64,000 bases of DNA from Chryseosolibacter sp964551035 (lineage in GTDB: Bacteria; Bacteroidota; Bacteroidia; Cytophagales; Cyclobacteriaceae), in the NCBI GenBank assembly GCA_964551035.1, contig CAZKBK010000007.1, forward strand, positions 84,556 to 148,555, given 5' to 3'. The notes beneath the pieces were generated by a model. It was not told the DNA's origin and searched no databases. It saw nothing but the letters and a program-made list of their open reading frames with translations. Shown in pieces: positions 26,157 to 34,334 of the stretch. The position numbers and the translations under genes are program-made. Each line of letters begins with the position of its first letter. Position 1 is the stretch's first letter.

Positions 26157-27164
26157 ATGGACGCGCGTCTCAACATTGTGATCGCGGGCAGGCAACGCAT
26201 TCCTGTCGCTGCCTACGGCAGCACTGAACGGATTATGTGGTCACTGGGAAAAGCGCTCACGCAAATGGGACATCGCGTCACGTTCCTTGTCGGTAAAGGT
26301 TCGGCCTGTCCGTTCGCGAGCGTGCTGCCACTTGATGAAACGCGTCCGATAGATCAGCAGATTCCGCGTGGAACAGACGTCGTGCATTTCCATTTTCAGC
26401 CAAAGGATTCAATCACCACGCCTTATGTAGCCACGGTACATTGGAACATCAACGATTTTTCTCCGTTCGATGTCAACAGCATTTTCGTTTCAAGGTCACA
26501 TGCGGCGCGGTATGGTTCCGATTCCTTTGTCTACAACGGGTTGGATTGGGACATGTACGGCACGCCGTCGCTGTCGGACCGAAGGTACCATTTCCACTTC
26601 CTTGGCAATGCGGCATGGCCATTGAAAAACGTTCGGGGTGCGATCGAGGTTGTAGATCAGAGTGTCACGGAAAGGCTCAGGGTACTGGGCGGGCGACGCT
26701 GGCGGTTTAAATATGGCTTTCGTTTTTATCGATCCACCCGCGTGCGTTTTCACGGTATGGTAGGAGATTCAAAAAAGGTAAGGGTGCTGCAAGAATCCAA
26801 AGGCCTCATTTTCCCTGTCATTTGGCCTGAACCTTTCGGCCTTGCGATTACAGAAAGTCTGTACTTTGGGTGCCCGGTCTTCGGGACGTTGCATGGCGCT
26901 TTGCCAGAACTTGTTCATCCCGACATCGGATACCTCTCAAACCATGCGCGTGACCTCGCCGATGCCATCAGGAACGCGGGTCAGTTCAATCGGAATAACT
27001 GCCACGTTTACGCACGCGATCTTTTCAATGCACAGCGCATGGCGAAAGCCTACGTCGCCCGGTACGAAGCGGTTATCTCCGGACAGAAGCTCAACGCTGC
27101 CGCGCCCCGGTTGGTATCTCAACAGAAAGTTCGCCTGCTTGAATGGAACACGATTGCATCGTGA
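26157..27164 (+). CDS. GT4-like (GT-B fold) glycosyltransferase
   Basis: 335 residues. LNIVIAGRQRIPVAAYGSTERIMWSLGKAL at the start is the N-terminal donor/acceptor loop of GT4 enzymes; YHFHFLGNAAWPLKN opens the second Rossmann domain, and PVIWPEPFGLAITESLYFGCPVFGT is the E-x7-E nucleotide-sugar site. It should be a retaining transferase with an NDP-sugar donor; substrate unknown. The start is ATG 26157, six bases after the GT2 stop; an upstream in-frame ATG at 26109 would overlap GT2 and adds non-conserved residues. Cotranscription with the GT2 gene is very likely. Confidence 0.88.
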   Translation: MDARLNIVIAGRQRIPVAAYGSTERIMWSLGKALTQMGHRVTFLVGKGSACPFASVLPLDETRPIDQQIPRGTDVVHFHFQPKDSITTPYVATVHWNINDFSPFDVNSIFVSRSHAARYGSDSFVYNGLDWDMYGTPSLSDRRYHFHFLGNAAWPLKNVRGAIEVVDQSVTERLRVLGGRRWRFKYGFRFYRSTRVRFHGMVGDSKKVRVLQESKGLIFPVIWPEPFGLAITESLYFGCPVFGTLHGALPELVHPDIGYLSNHARDLADAIRNAGQFNRNNCHVYARDLFNAQRMAKAYVARYEAVISGQKLNAAAPRLVSQQKVRLLEWNTIAS

Positions 27165-27235
27165 CCATACAAATTTGATTATCTAAAGGCCTAACAATTG
27201 TTAAGTAGGAGAACGAAAGATTTTTTTCTTTTTCG

Positions 27236-27266
27236 TTGACGCACCGTTGGGTTTTCTTCATCTTCG
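27236..27266 (+). promoter_or_regulatory. Candidate promoter of the leu operon
   Basis: TTGACG (27236) is followed after 20 bases by CATCTTCG (27259-27266), two mismatches from TAnnTTTG. A perfect 12-bp palindrome TAACAATTGTTA (27191-27202) lies ~35 bases upstream and could be an operator. Transcription would start about 27272, shortly before the CCCCCG segment and terminator. Confidence 0.35.
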
Positions 27267-27333
27267 CGAAGTGAATTATCCCCCGAATTTCATCGGGTTG
27301 AAACGACACTGCAACGCCCAAAATTTTAGCATA

Positions 27334-27366
27334 CCGCCTCCGACTACCGGGGGCGGTTTCATTTTA
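27334..27366 (+). terminator. Terminator/attenuator upstream of leuC
   Basis: CCGCCTCCG (27334-27342) pairs with CGGGGGCGG (27348-27356) as nine base pairs including one G-U, with a 5-base loop, followed by TTTCATTTTA. CCCCCG at 27280-27285 is complementary to CGGGGG of its 3' arm, and CCCGA/TCGGG (27282-27286, 27293-27297) forms a competing hairpin, so mutually exclusive structures are possible. No leucine-rich leader ORF is evident, unlike the ilv case. Confidence 0.8.
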
Positions 27367-27377
27367 TGAATACGGTG

Positions 27378-27393
27378 ACAAACTAACAGTTGT
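27378..27393 (+). promoter_or_regulatory. 16-nt element shared by the leu and ilv leaders
   Basis: Identical to 12302-12317 (ACAAACTAACAGTTGT), and at exactly the same distance (21 bases) from the terminator stem. Here it lies 40 bases before the leuC ATG. With its flank it also reads TAACAGTTGTTA, close to the palindrome TAACAATTGTTA at 27191. Confidence 0.65.
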
Positions 27394-27432
27394 TACTCGA
27401 AAGGAGAAGAAGGCAGGAAAGACTAAAGCAGA

Positions 27433-28851
27433 ATGACAGGCTCACCAAAAACACTTTTTGACAAGATCTGGGACGCACACGTAGTCAAACAAAGCGAAGG
27501 ATACCCAGACGTCCTTTTCATCGACCGACATTTCATCCATGAAGTGACCAGCCCGCAGGCATTCGACGGCTTGCGGAACAGAGGCATCAAGGTATTTAAC
27601 GCTGCACGCACCACGGCGACAGCCGATCACAATGTTCCGACCAGGGATCAGCACCTTCCCATACGGGAAGCGCTGTCCAGGCACCAGGTGGAAACCCTTC
27701 GCAAGAACTGCACGGCGTTCGGGGTCAACCTCTACGACCTCGGGCATCCGTTCCAGGGCATCGTGCACATCATCGGCCCGGAACTCGGCCTCACGTTGCC
27801 GGGAATGACGATAGTTTGTGGTGACAGCCATACTTCCACGCACGGCGCTTTCGGAAATATCGCCTTCGGCATCGGCACAAGCGAAGTGGAGCAGGTACTT
27901 GCTACACAATGCATCCTGCAGTACAAGCCGAAGCGAATGAAGATCGAGATCAACGGGGCGCTTTCAAAGGGCGTCGTTGCCAAAGACATTATCCTCTACA
28001 TTATCTCAAAGATCTCGGCGAGTGGCGCCACGGGATATTTCGTCGAGTATGCCGGTGACGCTATCCGCGGGCTTACCATGGAGGCGCGCATGACCATCTG
28101 CAACATGAGTATCGAGATGGGCGCGCGCGGCGGGCTGATCGCACCTGATGACACCACCTTCAATTACATCCGCGGACGAAAGTTCGCCCCCCAGGGTGAG
28201 CACCTGGAGCGCCTCATCACGCAATGGAAACACCTTCGGTCAGATACCGACGCGGTCTACGACAAAGTCTTGTCCTTTAGTGCCTCCGACATCGCCCCCA
28301 TGATTACCTATGGCACCAATCCGGGTATGGGCATCAAAGTCACCGACCGCATACCCACCGTGGAAGAATTGAAAAACATCAGCGAGCAATCCTCTTTCAC
28401 CAAGTCGCTTGAATACATGGGCCTTGAACCCGGTTCGCAACTCCTTGGAAAAGCGGTAGACTACGTCTTCATCGGTAGTTGTACGAACGCGCGCATTGAA
28501 GACCTTCGGCTCGTCGCGGAAATTGTAAAAGGGAAAAAGAAAGCGCCCAACGTCGAGGTATGGGTTGTCCCCGGTTCCAAGCAAGTTGAACAACAGGCGC
28601 GCAGGGAAGGCCTGGACAAGGTCTTCGAAGCGGCCGGCTTCGAACTTCGTGAACCCGGATGCTCCGCATGCCTGGGCATGAACGAAGACAAAATCCCGGA
28701 AGGCAAATATTGTATCTCCACTTCGAACAGAAATTTCGAGGGCCGCCAGGGGCCGAAGTCACGGACTTTCCTCGCGAGCCCGCTGAGTGCCGCGGCTGCG
28801 GCAATTACGGGAAAGGTGACCGACGTTCGAGAACTGGCAGATTTTAACTGA
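27433..28851 (+). CDS. leuC: 3-isopropylmalate dehydratase, large subunit
   Basis: Aconitase-family enzyme isomerising 2- to 3-isopropylmalate in leucine synthesis, with leuD. Fe-S ligands are Cys350 (SCTNARIEDL), Cys410 and Cys413 (GCSACLGMNEDK). Other landmarks: HLVHEVTS-like HFIHEVTSPQAF near residue 35, GDSHTSTHGAFG near 137 and SNRNFEGRQG near 435. At 472 residues it is standard length. First gene of leuCDBA, six bases before leuD, behind the leu terminator module. Confidence 0.96.
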   Translation: MTGSPKTLFDKIWDAHVVKQSEGYPDVLFIDRHFIHEVTSPQAFDGLRNRGIKVFNAARTTATADHNVPTRDQHLPIREALSRHQVETLRKNCTAFGVNLYDLGHPFQGIVHIIGPELGLTLPGMTIVCGDSHTSTHGAFGNIAFGIGTSEVEQVLATQCILQYKPKRMKIEINGALSKGVVAKDIILYIISKISASGATGYFVEYAGDAIRGLTMEARMTICNMSIEMGARGGLIAPDDTTFNYIRGRKFAPQGEHLERLITQWKHLRSDTDAVYDKVLSFSASDIAPMITYGTNPGMGIKVTDRIPTVEELKNISEQSSFTKSLEYMGLEPGSQLLGKAVDYVFIGSCTNARIEDLRLVAEIVKGKKKAPNVEVWVVPGSKQVEQQARREGLDKVFEAAGFELREPGCSACLGMNEDKIPEGKYCISTSNRNFEGRQGPKSRTFLASPLSAAAAAITGKVTDVRELADFN

Positions 28852-28857
28852 GAAAAG

Positions 28858-29445
28858 ATGGGAAAGGAAAAATTCACAACGTTAGTAAGCACCGCCGTTC
28901 CACTGGAGGCAGAAAATATTGATACCGATCAAATCATCCCCGCGCGATTCCTTAAAGCCACCACACGGGAAGGCTTCGGTGAAAATCTGTTTCGCGACTG
29001 GCGTTTCGATCGCGAAGGAAAGCCGAAACCGGAATTCGTCCTGAACAGCGACACCTGGGACGGAAAAATTCTCATTGCAGGAAAAAACTTCGGGTGTGGC
29101 AGCAGTCGTGAACACGCTGCGTGGGCGCTTTATGACTACGGCTTCCGCGTGGTGGTCTCCAGCTTCTTCGCCGACATCTTCAGGAACAACGCGCTGAACA
29201 ATGCCCTGCTTCCGGTTCAGGTTTCGGACCTCTTTCTGGAAAAAATATTCAACGTGGTGAAAAACAATCCGCCGGCTGAGCTCACCGTCGATCTCAACGA
29301 ACAGACGATCGCCCTTCCATCCGGCGAAAGGGAATCCTTCGAGATCAACGCTTATAAAAAGGCTTGCATGCTCAACGGATACGACGACATCGACTACCTG
29401 TTGAGCCTTCGGGATGAGATCAGGCAGTTCGACCTCGTGCATTAA
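28858..29445 (+). CDS. leuD: 3-isopropylmalate dehydratase, small subunit
   Basis: The swivel domain of isopropylmalate isomerase, completing the active site of LeuC. ENIDTDQIIPARFL near residue 20, GKNFGCGSSREHAAWAL near residue 75 and the SSFFADIFRNNALNN segment are the conserved parts; 195 residues is the usual size. It is between leuC (6-base gap) and leuB (19-base gap). Confidence 0.96.
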   Translation: MGKEKFTTLVSTAVPLEAENIDTDQIIPARFLKATTREGFGENLFRDWRFDREGKPKPEFVLNSDTWDGKILIAGKNFGCGSSREHAAWALYDYGFRVVVSSFFADIFRNNALNNALLPVQVSDLFLEKIFNVVKNNPPAELTVDLNEQTIALPSGERESFEINAYKKACMLNGYDDIDYLLSLRDEIRQFDLVH

Positions 29446-29464
29446 CACACGATCAAATCAAGAA

Positions 29465-30568
29465 ATGAAAAAGAAAATCATCATACTTCCCGGCGACGGC
29501 ATCGGTCAAGAGGTCACCGCTTGTGGAAGAAAGGTATTGGAACAGATTGGCGAGTGTTTCGGACACCAGTTCGTTTTCGACATTGCGCAAATCGGCCATG
29601 AGGCTATTGAAGCCACCGGCTCTCCCCTTCCTGACGAAACCCTGGGAAAACTTAGAAACTGCGATGCCATCCTTTTTGGCGCTGTCGGCCATCCGAAATA
29701 TGACAATGATCCTACGCAGCCGGTAAGGCCGGAGCAAGGCCTGTTGAAAATGCGCAAGGCACTCGGGCTCTATGCCAACCTGCGGCCCATCAAACTCTTC
29801 GATGAACTGCTCGACGCGTCAAGCATTAAACCGGAAGTATTGAAGGGTTCGGACATTCTCTTCTTTCGCGAACTCACGGGCGATGTGTATTTCGGCGAAC
29901 GCGGGCGCACCAACGGTAACGATACTGCTTTCGACACGATGATCTATTCACGGTTCGAAGTCGAGCGCATTGCCCACAAGGCATTCCAGGCCGCCCGAAC
30001 AAGGAAGAAAAAGCTGACCTCGGTGGACAAGGCCAACGTGCTGGAGAGCTCACGGTTATGGCGTTCGGTTGTTCAGGACGTTGCCACCCATTACACCGAC
30101 GTCGTGGTGGATCACATGTTCGTCGATGCCGCGGCGATGAAGCTCATCCAGGATCCACGGGGATTTGATGTTGTCCTGACGGGAAATCTGTTTGGAGATA
30201 TTCTCACTGATGAAGCTTCACAAATTGCCGGGTCCATGGGGATGCTCGCCAGCGCCTCCGTCGGTGATACGGTAGGGCTATACGAACCGATTCACGGAAG
30301 CGCGCATGACATTACCGGAAAGGGCATTGCCAATCCCCTGGCATCCATTCTTTCGGCTGCGCTCATGCTGGACATATCGTTTGGGTTGCACGAGGAAGCC
30401 GACGCGGTGGTCGGAGCGGTCGAGAAGACGCTGGCCGAGGGCTACCGCACACGCGACATCGCCGGGGCAACGACGGCGCACGAGAAAATCCTCGGCACCG
30501 ACGTGATGGGAAACGTGGTTTGTAACCAGATCAGAATGATGGCCGGAGTAACAAGTACTATCCACTAA
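29465..30568 (+). CDS. leuB: 3-isopropylmalate dehydrogenase
   Basis: NAD-dependent oxidative decarboxylation of 3-isopropylmalate to 2-oxoisocaproate. IIILPGDGIGQEV at the N-terminus, FFRELTGDVYFGERG near residue 136, VDHMFVDAAAM, NLFGDILTDEAS with the metal-binding aspartates, and YEPIHGSAHDITGKGIANP. At 367 residues, a typical LeuB. The start is the ATG of MKKKIIILPG; an upstream in-frame start at 29414 would overlap leuD. Cotranscribed with leuD and leuA. Confidence 0.96.
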   Translation: MKKKIIILPGDGIGQEVTACGRKVLEQIGECFGHQFVFDIAQIGHEAIEATGSPLPDETLGKLRNCDAILFGAVGHPKYDNDPTQPVRPEQGLLKMRKALGLYANLRPIKLFDELLDASSIKPEVLKGSDILFFRELTGDVYFGERGRTNGNDTAFDTMIYSRFEVERIAHKAFQAARTRKKKLTSVDKANVLESSRLWRSVVQDVATHYTDVVVDHMFVDAAAMKLIQDPRGFDVVLTGNLFGDILTDEASQIAGSMGMLASASVGDTVGLYEPIHGSAHDITGKGIANPLASILSAALMLDISFGLHEEADAVVGAVEKTLAEGYRTRDIAGATTAHEKILGTDVMGNVVCNQIRMMAGVTSTIH

Positions 30569-30579
30569 TTAAAATATTT

Positions 30580-31740
30580 ATGAGCCAGAAAATCCAGATC
30601 TTCGACACCACCCTCCGGGATGGAGAACAGGTACCAGGATGCCAGCTCTCCACCGAAGAGAAAGTGACCATCGCCCGCGAATTGGAAGAATTGGGAGTGG
30701 ACATCATCGAGGCGGGGTTCCCCATCTCGAGCCCCGGCGATTTCCTCTCCGTCATCGAGATATCAAAGGCGGTCAGCGATCCCACGGTGTGCGCCCTCAC
30801 CCGAGCAAAAAAGGATGACATCGACGTTGCTGCGGAAGCCCTGCGATACGCCCAAAAAAGACGAATCCATACCGGGATCGGCTCATCGGACATACACATC
30901 AAACACAAGTTCAACAGCACGCGTGAAAAGGTGTTGGAGCAGGGCGTGTGGGCTGTGCAATACGCAAAGGCCAAAGGCGTCGAGGTTGAGTTCTTCGCGG
31001 AGGACTCAGGCCGCGCTGACCTTGCCTTCCTGGCACAGATGGTCGAGGCCGTGATCGCCGCCGGGGCCGATGTCGTCAATATTCCCGACACGACGGGGTA
31101 CTGCCTGCCGCACCTTTACGGCAAAAGGATCAAGTATCTCTTCGACCACGTCAAAAACATCGACAAGGCCGTGATCTCCGTGCATTGCCACAACGACCTC
31201 GGGCTGGCGACTGCCAACACCATCGCGGGCCTTGCGAATGGCGCGCGTCAGGCCGAGGTAACGATCAACGGCATTGGTGAGCGCGCGGGTAACACTTCGT
31301 TGGAAGAAGTCGCCATGATCATCAAAACACACAAGGACCTGGATTTCCACACCAATATCAAGTCGGACCGGATTTACGGGATCAGCAACCTCGTTTCAGA
31401 CCTCATGCGCATGCCCGTACAACCCAATAAAGCAATCGTGGGTTCAAACGCATTCGCGCATTCATCGGGTATTCACCAGGACGGATTCCTGAAGAATGCG
31501 GAGAATTACGAAATCATCAACCCCGAAGCGGTGGGTGTGCCGAGTTCCAGCATCGTGCTGACGGCCCGCAGTGGACGTGCAGCCCTGAAACATCGTCTGG
31601 AACTGCTGGGCTACCAGCCGGGAAAATCAGAACTGGACGTGCTCTACGAAAACTTCCTCATTGTCGCCGATGAGAAGAAAAAAGTTGAAAACGAAGATCT
31701 TATAGCGTTGGCATCATCGATGCCGATCCTTGTAAAATAA
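30580..31740 (+). CDS. leuA: 2-isopropylmalate synthase lacking the C-terminal allosteric domain
   Basis: Condenses acetyl-CoA with 2-oxoisovalerate, the first committed step of leucine synthesis. TIM-barrel domain with FDTTLRDGEQVPGCQLS at the N-terminus, the metal-binding HCHNDLGLATAN (~residue 205) and NGIGERAGNTSLEE. After the barrel only a linker subdomain follows (NAFAHSSGIHQDG...), ending at residue 386. E. coli LeuA is 523 residues with a C-terminal leucine-binding domain; that domain is absent. So leucine feedback on the enzyme is probably missing and control would rest on the operon's leader. Related homocitrate/citramalate synthases are an alternative, but position in leuCDBA makes LeuA near certain. 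Last gene, followed by a terminator. Confidence 0.93.
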   Translation: MSQKIQIFDTTLRDGEQVPGCQLSTEEKVTIARELEELGVDIIEAGFPISSPGDFLSVIEISKAVSDPTVCALTRAKKDDIDVAAEALRYAQKRRIHTGIGSSDIHIKHKFNSTREKVLEQGVWAVQYAKAKGVEVEFFAEDSGRADLAFLAQMVEAVIAAGADVVNIPDTTGYCLPHLYGKRIKYLFDHVKNIDKAVISVHCHNDLGLATANTIAGLANGARQAEVTINGIGERAGNTSLEEVAMIIKTHKDLDFHTNIKSDRIYGISNLVSDLMRMPVQPNKAIVGSNAFAHSSGIHQDGFLKNAENYEIINPEAVGVPSSSIVLTARSGRAALKHRLELLGYQPGKSELDVLYENFLIVADEKKKVENEDLIALASSMPILVK

Positions 31741-31764
31741 CCTGTTTAGGTTAATTGAGTGAAG

Positions 31765-31795
31765 GGATGCCCGACAACCGGGCATCCTTTTTTTT
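31765..31795 (+). terminator. Intrinsic terminator after leuA
   Basis: GGATGCCCG (31765-31773) pairs with CGGGCATCC (31779-31787) around a 5-base loop and is followed by eight T residues. It ends the leu operon, 25 bases past the leuA stop. Confidence 0.92.
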
Positions 31796-31820
31796 GATTA
31801 TGGCTTTTCCCTTAACTTTG
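31794..31820 (+). promoter_or_regulatory. Bacteroidota-type promoter for the lipoprotein gene
   Basis: TTG (31794-31796), 16 bases, then TAACTTTG (31813-31820), an exact match to the -7 consensus TAnnTTTG. The ATG is 16 bases further. The TTG overlaps the T-tract of the leu terminator. Confidence 0.6.
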
Positions 31821-31836
31821 TGGAAATTCCAATCCA

Positions 31837-32268
31837 ATGAAACAACTGTCATTCTCGCTAGTCATGATGCTTTCGCTGCTGGCATTTTCCTGCAAAGAAA
31901 AATCAAATGACGCGCACGGCGATCACAACGGTGGCCAGGGTGAAAAGGAAGCGTTATACCAGGACGTGATGCGCATACACGACGAGGTCATGCCAAAAAT
32001 GAATGACATTCACCGGATCAAGACCTCGCTGAAGGAAGAACTCGCGAACAACCCCGACATGCCTGAATCTGAAAAGCAGGCGAAGCAGACCATGATCGCG
32101 AGGCTCGACTCCGCCGGCGAAGGCATGATGGACTGGATGCGAAAATTCAATCCGCCAACAGACAGTAGCGAAGCCGTGATGAAAGCCTACCTTGAGAACG
32201 AAATGACGCGCGTTAAAAAAGTGCGGAAAGAAATCCTTTCGGTGATTGAAGACGCGGAAAAGCAGTAG
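31837..32268 (+). CDS. Small lipoprotein of unknown function
   Basis: 143 residues. The signal peptide MKQLSFSLVMMLSLLAFSC ends in a lipobox (LAFSC), so it is lipid-anchored at Cys19. The mature part starts with a His/Asp-rich stretch (NDAHGDHNGGQGEK) and is otherwise charged, methionine-rich and predicted helical (DVMRIHDEVMPKMNDIHRI), suggesting a coiled coil. Homologues in Bacteroidota are usually called viral A-type inclusion-like proteins without functional evidence. It is monocistronic between the leu terminator and gcvT. Confidence 0.75.
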   Translation: MKQLSFSLVMMLSLLAFSCKEKSNDAHGDHNGGQGEKEALYQDVMRIHDEVMPKMNDIHRIKTSLKEELANNPDMPESEKQAKQTMIARLDSAGEGMMDWMRKFNPPTDSSEAVMKAYLENEMTRVKKVRKEILSVIEDAEKQ

Positions 32269-32453
32269 ATCCCGGTGGCGCTGATCTACCCAAAGGGAAA
32301 TCATCCGGGTAGAAATTATTTTAGTTCGATTGGTTTTTTTTTGCCCTGATGGCTGTACGCTACTGATTTTTAATGGAACCGGGCGTTTACTTTGCCAGGC
32401 CACCTGGTGGGTTAACGTCGTCCCAATAAAATGCAACTTCTCCCAAATTGTTT

Positions 32454-32461
32454 TACCTTTG
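32454..32461 (+). promoter_or_regulatory. -7 element upstream of gcvT
   Basis: TACCTTTG matches the Bacteroidota TAnnTTTG consensus and lies 22 bases before the gcvT ATG at 32484. No convincing TTG partner is visible at the expected distance. Confidence 0.45.
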
Positions 32462-32483
32462 TGCCGTTTTCAAGTACGGCGAC

Positions 32484-33575
32484 ATGGAGCTAAAGCACAT
32501 TCCTCTTAACGACACACATGTAAAGCTGGGCGGCAAAATGGTCCCTTTTGCGGGGTTCAATATGCCCGTTCGCTATTCGTCCGACATCGAAGAGCACATG
32601 ACCGTCAGAAATGGCGTCGGCGTTTTTGATGTTTCCCACATGGGTGAATTCACCATCAAGGGACCCAACGCATTAGACCTCATTCAGCGGGTCACGTCCA
32701 ACGACGCGTCAAAACTGAGCAATGGCCAGGCGCAGTACTCATGCCTGCCCAATGAAAACGGAGGAATCGTCGATGACCTCATCATCTATAAAATCGCCGA
32801 CAACGATTATTTTATAGTGGTGAACGCGTCCAACATTGAAAAGGACTGGAACTGGATCACCAGGTTCAACACGATGGAGGCTGAAATGAAGGGCATCTCT
32901 GACGAAATGTGTCTTTTTGCCGTGCAGGGACCGAAGGCGGCGCCGGTACTTCAAAAGCTTACAAAGACCAACCTTTCGGAGATCAGGTACTACCATTTCG
33001 CCGTCGGCGAGTTTGCCGGCGTAGGCAATGTGATGATGTCCAACACGGGATACACGGGCGCCGGCGGTTTCGAGATATATGTGCACCGCAACGATGCGGA
33101 GAAAGTCTGGAACAGCATCTTCAAAGCCGGAGAGGACGTCAATATCAAGCCCATTGGCCTGGGTGCGCGAGACACGTTGCGCCTGGAGATGGGATTTTGC
33201 CTCTATGGAAACGACATCGATGACACGACTTCACCCCTGGAGGGCGGGTTGGGATGGATCACGAAATTCACGAAAGACTTTACGAACGCCGCCGCGCTGA
33301 AGAAGCAAAAGGAAACGGGTGTATCCCGTAAGCTTGTCGGATTCAAGCTCCTTGACCGCGGGGTCCCCCGTCATGATTACACCATCAAGGATGCCGCTGG
33401 CCATGTGATCGGGAAGGTTACTTCGGGCACGATGTCGCCCGTGCTTGGAATCGGCATCGGGCTGGGCTATGTGACCACGGAAAATTCGGCGCCAGGCACT
33501 GCGATCTTCATTGACATTCGCGGCAAGAACCTCCGGGCAGAGGTCACCAAGCTCCCCTTCATCGAGCGGGGATGA
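32484..33575 (+). CDS. gcvT: Glycine cleavage system T protein (aminomethyltransferase)
   Basis: Transfers the methylene group of the aminomethyl-lipoyl H protein to tetrahydrofolate, releasing ammonia. 363 residues starting MELKHIPLNDTHVKLGGKMVPFAGFNMPV, with GVFDVSHMGEFTIKG, the folate-binding Asp in SNDASKL...GGIVDDLIIYK, NTGYTGAGGFEIYV and the C-terminal barrel (VTSGTMSPVLGIGIGLGYV). The upstream 12 in-frame codons are not conserved. Other gcv genes are not nearby. The next gene, comB, is 33 bases downstream on the same strand and may be cotranscribed. Confidence 0.95.
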   Translation: MELKHIPLNDTHVKLGGKMVPFAGFNMPVRYSSDIEEHMTVRNGVGVFDVSHMGEFTIKGPNALDLIQRVTSNDASKLSNGQAQYSCLPNENGGIVDDLIIYKIADNDYFIVVNASNIEKDWNWITRFNTMEAEMKGISDEMCLFAVQGPKAAPVLQKLTKTNLSEIRYYHFAVGEFAGVGNVMMSNTGYTGAGGFEIYVHRNDAEKVWNSIFKAGEDVNIKPIGLGARDTLRLEMGFCLYGNDIDDTTSPLEGGLGWITKFTKDFTNAAALKKQKETGVSRKLVGFKLLDRGVPRHDYTIKDAAGHVIGKVTSGTMSPVLGIGIGLGYVTTENSAPGTAIFIDIRGKNLRAEVTKLPFIERG

Positions 33576-33608
33576 GTTGGCCCGCAGCTAATTTGAGTAA
33601 CATTTCGG

Positions 33609-34334
33609 ATGCGAAAAATTGACGTTTGCCTTTCGCCGGAGATGCTTCACCTTTACGAGGTTACCGGTCACATCGTGGTGGTGGTGGACATTCTGCGCGC
33701 GACTTCATGCATGGTGACCGCTATTGCGCACGGCGTCACGCACATTGCGCCGTTCGCCGCGCTGGAAGATTGCCGCGCCATGAAACCCCGGGGCTACCTC
33801 ATCAGCGGCGAACGCGATGGCAGCCGGGTGGATGGTTTCGACTTTGGCAACTCACCCTTCGAATATCAGGACCCGGCACTCAAGGGACAAAAGATCGCCC
33901 TCACCACCACGAACGGAACGCAGGCTATCGCAAAATCCATCGGGGCGAAGGAGCTGATCATTGGCGCCTTCCTCAACCTGCGCGCTGTTGTCGAGCATCT
34001 CCGGGCCTCGTCACACGATGTACTCGTGGTTTGCGCCGGGTGGAAAGGGAAAATCAACCTTGAAGACACACTTTTCGCCGGCGCGCTGGTCCACGCGCTG
34101 AAAGCCGAATTACAATCCGCCTGCGACGCCCCCCTTGCAGCCGAACATCTTTACAGCGAAGCGAGGAAAGACATGCTTGGCTTTCTGAACAATTCAAGCC
34201 ACGTCCGGCGCCTTGCCAGGCTCAACATCAGCAAAGACGTGGCGTTCTGCCTCGAACACGGTGTGTACGACGTGCTACCGATCCTCAAGGACAGCCTGAT
34301 CGTTGCCCATATTTCTCCGTCCACCGCACGATAG
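33609..34334 (+). CDS. comB: 2-phosphosulfolactate phosphatase-family protein
   Basis: 241 residues of the ComB family, Mg-dependent phosphatases that release sulfolactate from phosphosulfolactate in archaeal coenzyme M synthesis. Visible landmarks: VVVVDILRATSCMVTAI near residue 22, the loop SGERDGSRVDGFDFGNSPFEY, and ALTTTNGTQAIAKS. Coenzyme M is not expected here, so the bacterial substrate is uncertain; a part in sulfonate or sulfonolipid metabolism is possible but unsupported by neighbours. It follows gcvT closely. Confidence 0.85.
   Translation: MRKIDVCLSPEMLHLYEVTGHIVVVVDILRATSCMVTAIAHGVTHIAPFAALEDCRAMKPRGYLISGERDGSRVDGFDFGNSPFEYQDPALKGQKIALTTTNGTQAIAKSIGAKELIIGAFLNLRAVVEHLRASSHDVLVVCAGWKGKINLEDTLFAGALVHALKAELQSACDAPLAAEHLYSEARKDMLGFLNNSSHVRRLARLNISKDVAFCLEHGVYDVLPILKDSLIVAHISPSTAR

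Noticed and set aside
27236..27274. TTG-started 12-codon ORF reading RWVFFIFAK as a leucine leader
   Set aside because: It contains no leucine after the start, has a non-ATG start and overlaps the candidate promoter.
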